DNA from: Antedon mediterranea
Lineage: Eukaryota; Echinodermata; Crinoidea; Comatulida; Antedonidae
Reading direction: 5' to 3'
Assembly: GCF_964355755.1 (NCBI RefSeq)
Contig: NC_092672.1
Coordinates: 37,878,501-37,942,500, forward strand
Length of the DNA: 64,000 nt
The notes beneath the pieces were generated by a model, which saw only the letters and a list, made by a program, of their open reading frames with translations, was not told the origin of the DNA and ran no database searches. The first letter of the stretch is position 1. The number at the start of each line of letters is the position of its first letter. Positions 34,557 to 47,100 of the stretch are shown here, in pieces. A program made the translations under genes and the position numbers.

Positions 34557-34595
34557 GACTTTTGGCACACTTTGAACCAATTCTGGCCCACTGTG
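34557..34595 (-). repeat. Right TIR of the Transib-like element, RSS-like
   Basis: The reverse complement has the same heptamer, 23-bp spacer and CCAAAAGTC as the left end; it differs at a few spacer bases (TTGGTT against TCAATT). Confidence 0.8.
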
Positions 34596-34600
34596 CGCCG

Positions 34601-35139
34601 GGTGTGCCACTCACTTTCAAAGACCTAACAGTCCGGCCATAGGAACTGACCATGCTTATCATATTTAAGGTTTTAGTTAATCGCGATTGTGAGTGAGAAA
34701 GCACATACCACGCTTAATGGTTAATGACTGCATGACCAAAATCAAGTGTTTCGGCTGAGAAGTTAGTTCTCCGAAAACAACATTAAATTTATACCTTGTG
34801 GTCACATAATTCGTATACAGGCCGAGTTCAGTAGTACCTATGCATGGACTGTACCATTTTTTCCGAACATAGGCTAAATAAATTCTAGATTTAGGCAGGC
34901 GATTATGCAAGCCTTGAATATAATATTTTATTTCTATTGTTTTAAATATGTGTGTATCCTACTGATACAAAAGTGATTCAAAGATTCAAATAAAGATAAT
35001 TTTAGAATAGCCAATTCTCATTCCTTCCGGTCGAAAGTGTACGCTTCATTAACCACGAACGTATGACGTCACGTAATAACATTTTTTCGCTCAAAGCTTC
35101 CACTACAATTAAAGTTTTTACGGTGGCCACGAGGTAAAC
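34601..35139. other. Upstream region of the RDH-like gene
   Basis: No gene seen. ACGTATGACGTCACGTAATA near 35060 includes a TGACGTCA motif identical to a CRE, about 75 bp before the ATG. A candidate promoter element, untested. Confidence 0.4.
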
Positions 35140-38100
35140 ATGTTTTCGTTGACTGTGTGTTTATTTTTTAGTTTCTTTCTTGGAGTTTATTACTACTTTG
35201 TCAAAGTTGCCGACAGATGTACCTGCCAAACGAATTTGAGCGGGAAAACGGTGATCATTACAGGTAGAAACAGTGTTGTTGTTGTTGTTTTGATATTTTA
35301 AGTTCTTCTTGCTGGCTTATGATTCCCTTACGAGACTGGCAGCAGAAATACAGAAATAGTTAGTTTGATTGGTTGAAATGTTAGTCATTCAAACACCTGT
35401 TGATGTAAAAACTAGATTTACATACTATTGTTTTAAACAATTTATACATTTTCTTGTCTGGCCCATCCATCATGGGTCGTTTTCATTATAGTTAGGTTTA
35501 TTATCAATCTATAATTATAGTAGGCAAAACCAGCTTTCTAAGAACATTGAAGTCACCATGACCTTAGTTTAGCACACCATCAGATATGTATCGTTCTTGG
35601 CGGTTGCCATAGTGATTAGATAGGAATCTAAGTATTAAGTACTACAGTATACCATAACATGGAGGAAAAAATAATTAATTTTTCCTCCATGAGTATAACC
35701 TAAAAACCAACATGCCATCATTGTGTGGTTTTACGTTTTTACTCGCTAGACGCTCCTAATCTGTAAAATGATATAGGCCTACTGATCGGAGTCACATTTC
35801 TCACCATCTTCTTCAGAAAAAAGAAAAGAAAAATGTTAAATTGTTAAGTTTATTTGGTGTTGAATCCTTGAGTGAGGCATGTTCATTCAAGAGTCACGGT
35901 TTGTTTAACATTTTAGCTTAAATTACAAATAAACCGAGCACAATGTGGTTTAAATAAATAAACAATTACACTGAAGGATAGACTGTGTACAGTATTATTA
36001 AATGCATCCGTAGAATCGATGAATTTTCTACACTAATGACATTTAAGCTATTTTTGAAAACAGGAAAAATATTGTTTTTGTAATAAGTTTCCTCTAACGA
36101 TGCCGTTTGTCAATGTTATTCTACTCATCTAACAAAATAGGCCTATTATACAACAAAAAGCCAATAGTCAGAATGTTTTTTATAGTTTGCATATTAAACT
36201 TGTTTTAAACAGAAATGTTTTCGGATATTATTACGGTACGACTTCAAAAAGGTCAACGTTTAAGGAATTGTAACTAGGCAATAAATAACGTGGCCATGTG
36301 TTTGTAGGCGTGCAGGAATGCAATTCCCTCGATGACAACCACGACGTTCAAAATGAGATGGATAAGAAACCTGATTACGGATTTGCCTACAGGCCTGGAA
36401 AAGCTTGCGGCTCCCACGAGACGAAACGCAAGGACACACACATGCAACGCACAGAAACACAAAACGCAAGTGACGCACGGACTCGGTTTTGGTAGTCCTA
36501 ATATGGCGATAATAATATCATATTTAGAGACTTTTACTTATTAATATTAATTAAACTGAACTGGATCGCTTTTGATGGAATAGTGCGTTATCGTGTGCAC
36601 GTCTTATATTACGTTTTAGTTGGAACAAAGTTCGTAGACACCGGCGCCGGATGTACTCAATTGCGTAAACGGTATCTGTTTACTACCCACAGTTCCATGA
36701 AAGATGATAAAATATTCCCTCATAAAACTGTTTTTATGTTAGATGATATATGTAATGACTGGTCTATTCCACGATACTGTATCTTACAACAAACTAACCT
36801 AGTACTAACTGTATTAATAGTTGTGCACTTGAACAGCATTTGACCACCAGGGGCATATATACGGTCCGGCCGGGAGTCAGCATTTGACCACCAGGGGCAT
36901 ATATACGGTCCGGCCGGGAGTCAGCATTTGACCACCAGGGGCATATATACGGTCCGTCCGGGAGTCAGCATTTGACCACCAGGGGAATATATACGGTCCC
37001 GCCGGGAGTCAACGTTTGTAAACGTGCAAGGTGGCTGCAAAATTTGTATTTGTAATAACAATCGGATTTATTTGGATATTCTAAGTACTAAAGTAGGCCT
37101 ACATCACATCGCCTACGCATGTTGTTCAAATAATTAGGTGATACGGACGATAACGAAACCATTTAACGGGAAAGGTGCGTAATTAGGTTTGTGTAATGAA
37201 TTGTGATGAGATTAATAATTATAGGCCTCGCATATTAGTATAAGTTGATAAGCATATGCTGGTACACATTCATTCTTACATACATTTACAGCGAGAAGTT
37301 CTATTTAATGTTTATCGTTAGTATACACGAATGATTGATGATCAGATGAAATTGTATTATATTTATATAATCTGTCGTATTGGGCTATAATAATTGAGAA
37401 ATTAATTATCTTATTTAAGCCTATTATTATATTTTAAGTAGAGCGACTGTAACTAAATACGTAAATCGCATAGGCGGATTAAAGGGGCCCAGTTGCCCCC
37501 GGGCCCATCCTAAATTTTGCTATTGTTGTAATGCAAAATACAGGACACTAATTTCCGTTCGGCACTTAAAATTTGCAATTTTTGGCCCTGAACCCCACCC
37601 CAACCTATTTTAAAATCTTGGATCCGCCACTGAATATAATCGAAACAAACTCCAGTTGTTAAATACCAAATTTACGTTTAATTATAATATCCGTCGTTCA
37701 AATATATAAGACATACTGGTATTGGAGAATAATAACTCTTGACTTACAGCTTAAGGATATTATTGTATGGTAATAAAACCTGTTTATTTCTTTTTAGGTG
37801 CTAATACCGGAATAGGCAAAGAAACTGCTTTTGAATTAGCAAAACGTGGAGCAAAGGTCATATTAGCATGTCGCAATAAAGAAAAGGCAGAAAGCGCTGC
37901 TAATGACATTCGTGTTGCCACGGACAACCCAAATGTCACGTGTTGTGTTATGGATCTAGCGAGCTTTAAATCGGTGCGCATGTTTGCTGAACGAATGCTG
38001 AAACAAGAAGATAGGATTGACATACTTGTAAATAACGCCGGTAAGATATTTTATCATGAGCATATAGTACTTTTGTTTTCACGAATAGGTAGCTATCGAG

Positions 38101-39229
38101 TGGAAAAGTCATTCTGCAAACGCAGAAGATTCTCCTCTTTATGACACGTCTTTCACTAATGCTCTGTCTACACTATCAAACTAGTTTGACAACAAAAGTG
38201 TCATGTGCCCAATTATGGTAGTTATGTTGTAACGTCATCGTGGACACTTCACTTTTTTCACATAAAGTTTGATAGTGTAGACAATGCATAAGGATCTGGG
38301 TCACTAAAAATGTGCTTTAATTCTCCAGGTGTGGTGGATGACGGTTCTAAACAGACTGAAGACGGCCATGACTTAGTGTTTGGCGTAAACCATCTCGGCC
38401 ATTTCCTTCTCACAAATCTACTTGTACCAAAACTGAAAGAAAGTTCCCCCAGTCGGATAATAAACGTATCGTCTGATGCCTATCAGATGGCACAGCTTAA
38501 TTTCGACAACTTGAATGAAAACAAGGGACGTATAGCATCGTATTCGCAAAGTAAACTTGCAAATGTTGTGTTCACAAAGGAACTTAGTCGACGTTTGAAA
38601 AACACAGAATTAGCTGTGTTCTCTCTTCACCCAGGTTTGTATAGTTTTTATTGGGAAATGAACAAACTTAGGTAGGCCTATTAGGTTGGTTCAACTCTGT
38701 AAAATGACCACACTGTAAATCCCGGCTCTGATAGCTGAAAAGTTATGTTGGTATCTTTGATAAGTACGGTACTTAACAATAGTTTGGGCTCAGCTATAAA
38801 CATTTTATTTGGGGAAAGGTAAATCAAAGGCACAAGACGGTCAAATGGAGAAGATCCCGCTAACTTGAAATGTATGTTATAAATCCAAAGTATACATAAA
38901 TGAGGGTGCAAAGACACAACATTACGTAACATAACAGTGGATATTTTTTTTTAGGAAGCATTGATACAGAGATAAAAAGAAACTGGTCTCCATTTCTCAA
39001 AGTTTTGGCACCAATCATCAAATTCTGGATGCTAAAAAGCGCAAATGATGGAGCGCAGACGTCTGTTCATTGCGCTATTGCAGACGACATATCGCATTTA
39101 TCAGGCGCGTATTTTAAGGGTTGCAAGGTACAGAAGATGGCAACACACGCAGCAGACGAAACCAATGGCAGGCGACTATGGGAGATCAGTGAAGAAATGA
39201 CAGGTTTAAAAGAAACTGAGAAAAATTGA
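35140..39229 (+). CDS. Retinol-dehydrogenase-like SDR (RDH11-14 type)
   Basis: Four exons: 35140-35263, 37798-38040, 38329-38634 and 38955-39229 (315 aa, typical for the family). All introns interrupt codons after the first base. An N-terminal hydrophobic anchor (residues 2-20, LTVCLFFSFFLGVYYYF) suggests ER or mitochondrial membrane attachment. Cofactor motif TGANTGIG (about 41-48), NNAG (about 120-123), structural/catalytic Asn in FGVNHLGH, Ser in INVSSDA, and YSQSK giving the catalytic Tyr about 194 and Lys about 198. Basic residues follow the beta2 strand (ACRNKEKAE), as in NADP(H)-using members. Relatives oxidise or reduce retinoids, steroids and lipid aldehydes; the substrate here is unknown. 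Intron 1 (2.5 kb) holds a 44-bp minisatellite, and intron 2 holds a MITE A. Confidence 0.9.
36835..37010. repeat. 44-bp minisatellite in RDH-like intron 1
   Basis: Four copies of a 44-bp unit with AGCATTTGACCACCAGGGGC and GGTCCGGCCGGGAGTC. Unusually GC-rich for this window. Confidence 0.95.
37468..37632. repeat. Degraded interspersed repeat with GGCGGAT/ATCCGCC ends
   Basis: TAGGCGGATTAAAGGGGCCC at the left and CTTGGATCCGCCACTG at the right. Resembles a widespread invertebrate repeat end seen in many genomes; class not assigned. Confidence 0.4.
38160..38289. mobile_element. MITE family A in RDH-like intron 2
   Basis: GCTCTGTCTACACTATCAAA opposed by TTTGATAGTGTAGACAATGC. It occupies almost half of the 288-bp intron and ends 39 bp before the acceptor. 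Confidence 0.88.
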
Positions 39230-39327
39230 AGAATACGGATTACAGGATTGAACTTTAACCTCAAATGTTAAAAATGCCAAACCCCTTGAAAGTCTTTCTA
39301 CCTTACAGCTGATGTTAGGCGCTTCTA

Positions 39328-39520
39328 AGGCCAACTTGGATAGCGTCGTACGACGAGGCCCGAATGGCAGGAAATTAAACAACAAGTTCTCCCGACGACC
39401 TAAAAACTACGCTAGACGCTATCTCAAGAGGACTCGTCTCGTCGGGATTCAACTCGGACAGCACCGACGAGCCAAGACGCTTCGTCCGGCCTCGTCGTAC
39501 GATGCTGTCTGAGTTAGCCT
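39328..39520. mobile_element. MITE family G
   Basis: About 190 bp. TAAGGCCAACTTGGATAGCG plus TCGTACGACGAGGCC is opposed by GGCCTCGTCGTACGATGCTG plus TGAGTTAGCCTTA. The centre is GC-rich. The ORF across it (39312-39512) is an artefact. Confidence 0.75.
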
Positions 39521-40034
39521 TACGTTGTTATACAATGTTCTTATTTATAAGTCAAACGATTGATTACCCTGTAACAATGACGATATCATATATTTATACT
39601 CTTCGCGATTGATTGCGCCGCGCGTACCGCGTCGTGAAGCAAAAGGCCGCTAATATCAGGAACCGAACAATGAATGTATTTCGCGAACCATGATTCCAGT
39701 TATTCTGGTATAGTAATATTTTCAAACAGTCAATAACAAGAAAGAGTGCTATATGTAATTATATTTATTCATTTTGTATATAAAATATGTATAGAATTAC
39801 GGTTAATTTCTTTTGTAACGCTGTCAGTAAGTGACAATTCGTGCAGCAAAACTTACTAAATAGAATCTAATACTGACAATAAACGGTAACGTTGAAATGT
39901 TACGAAATAATAAAATACGTGTTTGTATTATATACTGTACATTATTATTGTCATTAATAATTCCATGTGAAAAAAACTGAGTTGTTTAGCTTATATAGAA
40001 CCATTGTTTTTATACACTAACTTTAAATTGGTTT

Positions 40035-40185
40035 TCGCCAAGACACGCGGAAAGGACATACACGCAACGCCCATGATTCCACCAATCACAATCACTGATT
40101 CATCTAACTGTAGCTTGTGATTGGTCAAATTACTTGCGTTGCGCGTACGTCGTTAAGATGCGTCCTACTGAGATACAAACATAAC
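40035..40185. mobile_element. MITE family B, degraded
   Basis: GCCAAGACACGCGGAAAGGA to GATGCGTCCTACTGAGATAC around ACCAATCACAATCA and TAGCTTGTGATTGGTCAAAT. Confidence 0.65.
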
Positions 40186-40737
40186 TGTTTATCTTAAGCT
40201 GCATATAAATTATATTTTGTGTTCATCATTCATTTTGTATTGATTGTCCATATATTCTTTCAATGTCCTGTTATTGCACAGACAGCGATAGCACAGATTG
40301 GTTTCTAATAAACATTCATTTTGCAGCTTGTAGTTGCTCATAAAAAATATATAATAAAGATCTTATTTGAATTCATGCTGTTTTAAAAATAGTTGATACA
40401 AAAGTTACAAATTGCACATGATTTTACAATTTCAGATGTGTACAATAATTGTGGAACTACAAATTACAACGGTTGACCTTCAACGTGTAGGACTCTTATA
40501 AAACAAAAGAATCCTCAAGCAGTAACTTACAAAAGCTAGCGTTTTGATTTTGTTTTCGGAACTAGTATAGTTATGACACGCCACGTGTGCCAGAATTCTG
40601 TTTTCGAAGTTAAATCGCCATCTATACTATCGCCATATATTGCTTGTTAGTAAACTTTGCGCCACGTTTGCTTGGATACAGTCATGCTCTTTCCAAAGAT
40701 AACTGACTCAAGACAAGAAACGGTAGAAACGTTTGTT

Positions 40738-41017
40738 AAGCTTGGTTCCCACTAGGACGCAACGCAAGGATGTAAGCTCAATGAAAGCAAGTTGACCAAT
40801 GACAAACAACAGTTTGAATAATCCACCGATTATGATTGGTCAGATTACTTGTGTTGCTCTGTCTAAACTATCAAAGTTTATGTGACAAAAAAATGTGATA
40901 TGGACATGATGATGACATATCACACTCATATTTGGGCATATCACACTTTTTGTGTCAAACTAGTTTGATAGTGAACATTTTACGTCATTGCGCTGCGTCC
41001 TAGTGGGAACCAAGCTT
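40738..41017. mobile_element. MITE family B containing a MITE A (40856-40978)
   Basis: B arms AAGCTTGGTTCCCACTAGG and CGTCCTAGTGGGAACCAAGC enclose a whole A copy (GCTCTGTCTAAACTATCAAA to CTAGTTTGATAGTG) inserted in the right arm. Confidence 0.88.
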
Positions 41018-41126
41018 TACACTATTGTATCTTTCTACTCATCATTCACACATCTTGGGCATCTTTAAGCTGCTTGCGATTTCATTCCACATTTAGATAA
41101 GATTAGACCGAGATTTAACATCAAAA

Positions 41127-44100
41127 TCAAGTCGCATGTTCCTGCCAAAAAGACTCGAGTCTCCCATCCTCATCTGAACAAAATTTGCTAAAATCATTGA
41201 GTAATCGAGTCGGAAACTTCTCACAACCGGTGCCAAGAGAGCGCCATCGCTTTGTCAAAAGGTGGTTCGTTGCCCAAAAGAAACCCACCTTGCCCTCATC
41301 GCCTCTCTTAAACTGTTCTCGCTTTTGCTCAATATTGATTGCGTCAATGCTATAAACATGATGCGACATGCTTTTGTTCTGCATTTTTTCAATTAAACTT
41401 CGACTGCGACGAAACGGTGAGAAATTTGATTTGTTAGTGGTTGATTTACCTGTGTTTACTGCAGATCTTATTGCAGCGAATGCTCCGCCAGACACGTGAA
41501 CGAACTGATTGTAATCAACACGATATAGAGATGATTCATACTGATTTTGAGACAATTGAGTTACTGGTATAAACCCAAATCTAGACAAATATAAATAAAA
41601 GGTTACTCGATCGCTAAAATCTTTTCCTCATAATTTTTTAGTTATAATTTTATCAATAATATTTATTTTGACACAAATAATAATCAGAAGTGAGAATAGG
41701 CCTACTAAGATTCTCTACTCACTCCATATTACAGAAACAAAAGATTCCTATATCAATCATATTTTTATATTTATATATTTATTTTGTTATCCTCATTATT
41801 GTTTTTTTTTTCCTTTTTAAAATTATTTTTCTTGTTTTAATGTCTGTATCGTTCTCGTTTTGAGGGTCTCATGCATGTCATGTCCTTGGCTGCCTTGGCT
41901 GTTTTGAGTCACCCTCATTAAACAAAGTGTGTAATCAAAATAATAACATGAATACTGTATAACCATTTATTTTTAAATGAAACTACTAATTGTTCTATAT
42001 ACCTTTGTAGTATAGCCTCCTGCACTGTTGTCACTCCTGTCTCTTCACCTTTAAATAATTCTGGAACATGAAGATCAATAAACAAAGGGCTGCTAATGGG
42101 ATCAGAGGCATCCCTACGGAAGTGAAATGGATCGCAAGGAGCAGGAACAAGATGGAATCCACATTGTTGAGCTTTACGTGACCATCCTTGCAGCTAGAAG
42201 AAACACAGTAAAACTAGTGTAAATGTACTGTAGGTATAATGTGAATTGGGGCTATATTAAGCTCTGTCTACACTATCAAACTAGTGTGATGTGCCTAAAT
42301 ATGGTAGTGATATGACATCATGTCTATTAAGCTCTGTCTACACTATCAAACTAGTTTGACAAAAACAAAAGTGTGATGTGCCTAAATATGGTAGTGATAT
42401 GACATCATGTCTATTAAGCTCTGTCTACACTATCAAACTAGTTTGACAAAAACAAAAGTGTGATGTGCCTAAATATGGTAGTGATATGACATCATCTCTA
42501 TTAAGCTCTGTCTACACTATCAAACTAGTTTGACAAAAACAAAAGTGTGGTGTGCCTAAATATGGTAGTGATATGACATCATGTCTATTAAGCTCTGTCT
42601 ACACTATCAAACTAGTTTGACAAAAACAAAAGTGTGATGTGCCTAAATATGGTAGTGATATGACCAAATGTGGTAGTGATATGACATCATATGTCCACAT
42701 CACATATTTTTGTGTCACATAATGTTGATAGTGTAGACAGAGCCTTAGAAAAGAATATGTGTAAAACACCCAAAATCTGATTTTTCCTATTTAATGAATA
42801 TAGTTTGACATTAACAGAGGAAGAAATTCAAAAGTAACATTTATTTCTCTCGTCATAATAAATTTGGTTAATTATGAGGGGCAAAATAAAAAGAAGGAAA
42901 TTCTGAAAAAAGGACAACTAATGTTGATGAACTATAACAACTAACATATTATTCATTTACTCACTATTACTACTACCCTTACCAGTTCACTTAGAAGACT
43001 GGATGAAGAGACTAGCCATTGAACTTTCAACTCAAATGCCTGACTAGGGTCAAATATCTGTTGGTAGGCAACGTGACACCATTCAGGGCTGTCTGTCTTG
43101 GTGTTACTTAGATCAATCACAACATTCTTAAATAAATTGGAAGCAGGATCTGCAAGATAATAACATGCTGTAATATCAATATGATAACATCATTTGAATA
43201 TATAAAGTGGTCACTATGGTAACTACTTTTCAACATCTAGTGTATATGTTTTGTCTTGTGAACAGGATTGCAACCTTTAAGAAGGATAGGAATGAATTCG
43301 CTTATGGTTATCTTTGGAAATTTGCCTAAATATATAAAAACAAAACACATATCTCTCCGTCGTTCGGTCTGAACAGACTCTAAGGTATTACTTCATACCA
43401 ACCAGTCCATTTTACCTTCGTTTACTAGTTGGCCATAGTTTCCCAATCTATCATTTGATGCGTTATAATCGTCCTGTTGACTCCATGGCTCCACATCATC
43501 TTCATTACTATTACAAGATACTTTTACTTCAAACAGATATCGTTGAAGCAATGGATCTATAGATACGTTAGGGATGTTATCTGAAAAACAAATAGATGTA
43601 GTAAAAAGTCTTTACACACAAAGAGTAAACTGCAAGCCAGTTTGTAATGAATGTTGTCTGGTATGTGTGTACTGTACATGTAAAGCTTGGTTCCCACTAG
43701 GACGCAGACGCAACAAGCGATGGATTATTCAAACAGTGGCTTTGTCAACATGCTTGCATTGCGTTTACATCATTTCATTGTGTCCTAGTGAGAACGAAGC
43801 TTAAATGGTATCCAAACTGACAAACACCCACTTCTTATGGTACTATTAGTAATAAACATTGTAATTGTGAATAAATAAAAGTAATCATGAAGGGCAATTA
43901 TTAATCAAGTTATCAAATTGTAAAATAAAAACTTACTTTCTGTTTGTTCACTCGTTGGAAAATAGAAAAAATAGTATCCATTGCAGTGTGAAGGTGAGAA
44001 CTTTCCACATACAGGACGAATTAAATTCATTTTCTCCATTGTCTATGATAAACATAATATTTATAACACTTTAATAGCTTCAACCATTTTTACAATATTG

Positions 44101-47100
44101 TGAATTATTCCTAAGAAGTTTATTCGACAAATATCTTTATAAATGGCTTTATTATTAAAATCAAGGTCAAACAAAAATCAAAGTTAAATATTTTTAGCAA
44201 AATTTAGCATATTTGTTTAGGCAGATTAGTTATTTTTGTCTGTAAGCGGTAAATCTGAAGTTGGGTCAGGGCATATTCAGGATTTTTTTTAAAAGGACAG
44301 CGCTAACATGAATGTAAATAGTCTGCCAAATATAGATATTACACGGTATTTTATAATGTCATTTTAGCTGTCAAAACTCTTCACGATCAAGAATCTGAAA
44401 GAATTTATGATTAAATGATGTCGGACACATTTATGGTAAACAAACTCAACAGTTCTTTTCAGAACTAATATCCGTGGTGTACCGCAAACTTTATACCAAC
44501 ATTTGATTTCGCCATGCAAACCTTCAAACAATCTACCTGTAAGAGTTCCAAGGCTTCATATTCTTTTGTGTCATCTTCTAGATTGTTCCTTATCCACTGT
44601 ACAGCATCAAAACCAAGGAAGGAATGATTAGGTAAACCTTTACTGTCTGGAAGCAGGAAGTTTAAACCACTTCTACAAAAACAAGAGAGTCAAGAAAAAT
44701 ATATTTTATTTAGTGACCAGTTTCAATACTTGTATGTATGTTTCATTTTTCTGTCTGTGTAATGAATTATATTGTTTATCTTAAGTAGTTTTTTTATAGT
44801 TTTTTATTCAGATTTCAACCAGCCTGTTTGTGGTGATGATTTGCTGTTGGTTTGGAGTGAAAAAATTTATAAATAAAATGTACAATTAGGATTTATATTC
44901 ATAGACTTTCTGTTTCATCTGTGAAAACAAAAGCATAATATGCTACTGATCATGACTGGGCACTCTGGGATTTATATTCATAGACTTTCTGTTTCATCTG
45001 TGAAAACAAAAGCATAATATGCTACTGATCATGACTGGGCACTCTGGGAGACCAGTCTTTGACTGAAGAGGTATAAATAAATAACAAATAACAAACAAAC
45101 ATATGAATTTAAAACAAAGTGGTAGTTAAAAACTTATTGACATTTATTTCTCTATGTGTTTTAATGTATTTAGAGTCTTTATTCATTCGTTCACAACTAC
45201 AATGTTCAATAGCACTAAAAAGAGGCAAGTAGTTATTTTTGAAACATTTTTTACTGTTTTTTTTTATGTTAAAGGGTTCCATTTAACAGTGATTTTATTC
45301 ATATTTTTTCTGATATTGTTACACTTATGTAGTTTTTGTTCATTTAAATAAAATAAATAACTAAAATAAAAAATTAAACAAACATGTTTCTTACTCGGAT
45401 TTCTTCATTGCATTTACAATATACTGCAAAGGTGACTTGAGACTTAGTTGAGGTAGCTCAGTTATGTTATTGTTGGTGGGTGTGGCACTGGGTGATGTCG
45501 CATTGATCTGCTTAAAATCAATTGTCTATAAATAATGTGATTTTAAATACAAACTTATTAGGTTAAAGTAATTACATTTATGTATGTGTATTGTGATATT
45601 TTAACTTTAAGTGGGTAGAAAATCATTTTAAAATTACAAATTGAGATGCATAATAGAGGAGAGTTGCTCAGTAGCCAGTCTAAAGCTCTGTCTACACTAT
45701 CAAACTTAAGCTTGGTTTCCACTAGGATGTAAACGCAAATGTGTTGACCAATGACAACCAACCGTTTGAATAATTCATCGCTTGTGATTGGTCAACTAAC
45801 TTACGTTGCGTTACGAACCAAGCATTATTGACAAAAAAAGTATGATGTGCCCAAATATGGTAGTGATATGACATCATCATGTCCATATATGGGCACTTCA
45901 CATTTTTTTGTCACATAAACTTTGATAGTGTAGACAGAGCTTTAATTGGTGTAATACTAATCAGTCTTTATCATTAGTAGCTTTTAAATAATAAAGTGTT
46001 TATTAAGGCATTGAAAACACAAAAAGCAATTTTAAGAATTCTTTGTATAACTCGATTTAGCAGCAGTAACAAATTGCAGCAATAAAGTATTAGTAAGCGC
46101 AGAATATTGTAATAATCTTTATTTTATCAAGAAACTTTTCAAACACATTTACTTTTCAACTCTGTTTATGAAGCCCACTATAACAACCTGTATGTACAGT
46201 GGTATCTAAATCCCTCTTACATAATCTATGGACCCTGTACGCTGACAATCAAGTTTGTCCACAACCCTACCGACAGGACTGCAGGGCCGTTTATGAAGAT
46301 GAGGAATTCTCGGTTTGATGTCCAACAAAGTGGTAGTACTGGCGCGTCTTAAAGGTTTTGTATTTCCGCTTAATGTCTACAAGCACAAGAAAAGACAAGG
46401 TCGAACATGCACAAAACACAAACAACATTGTAACGCTTACAAAATCTCAATAGCATATCAAATACAATTGTGTAATTATTTTTAATACATCAAATATTTT
46501 TCAATTAAAATACTGTTTGTTCAAATTTATATAGAAAATTTCAGTAAATGAATGATTAAAATCTCTCAAGTACTAGGCTCTGACTATAGCATTTTAATGG
46601 TACTAAAAAAATAGTAATATTTTATAAAATGCCAGAGAATTGTGTAAGCTTTTGTGGATATCATAACAGATTGATGACAACTAAATGATTTTTTCAGAAT
46701 CATTGGTAAAAAAAAACCAACAAATATAATGATGGGTGGTTTAGCATTTCAGATTACAACAAGCATGTCAGAAGTACAAGCATGAAGAATGGAGAGCATT
46801 TTAGGATGATAGGGTTAGGAACATGTGATGATGGGATTAGGAGCATGTGATGATGGGATTAGGAACATGTGATAATGGGGATTAGGAACATGTAATGATG
46901 GGGATTACGAACATGTGATGATGGGATTAGGAACATGTCATGATGGGATTAGGAACATGTGATGATGGGATTAGGCGCATTTCAAAATAGGATCATTTTA
47001 AAGTTATTAACACTGTTAGTATTCTAATCTAAATAACGCTTGTCACTTTCAAAACAAAATAACATTAAAATTATGTTTCATTTGGTATTAAAAAATTAAA

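Larger units (their letters stand above)
32415..34595 (+). mobile_element. Transib/RAG1-superfamily DNA transposon, decayed
   Basis: 2181 bp bounded by inverted repeats of about 39 bp that begin CACAGTGGGCCAGAAT and continue TTCAAAGTGTGCCAAAAGTC; the right end reads GACTTTTGGCACACTTTGAA toward CCCACTGTG. Immediately outside, CGCCG occurs as a direct repeat (32410-32414 and 34596-34600), a 5-bp GC-rich duplication. From each end the heptamer CACAGTG is followed by a 23-bp spacer and CCAAAAGTC. From memory, CAC-initial ends, a heptamer/23/A-rich nonamer layout and 5-bp GC-rich duplications are hallmarks of Transib elements, relatives of RAG1. The interior keeps a broken transposase C-terminus (33600-34094). 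At 2.2 kb it is shorter than intact elements, so it is a deletion derivative or partly autonomous relic. Confidence 0.85.
39521..41126. other. Intergenic, between the convergent RDH-like and DEPDC5 genes
   Basis: No gene seen. Contains two MITE B copies (40035-40185; 40738-41017, the latter with a MITE A inside) and AT-rich DNA. Confidence 0.6.

Noticed and set aside
39312-39512. Arg-rich 66-aa open frame
   Set aside because: Spans the palindromic MITE G; no initiation context or homology.
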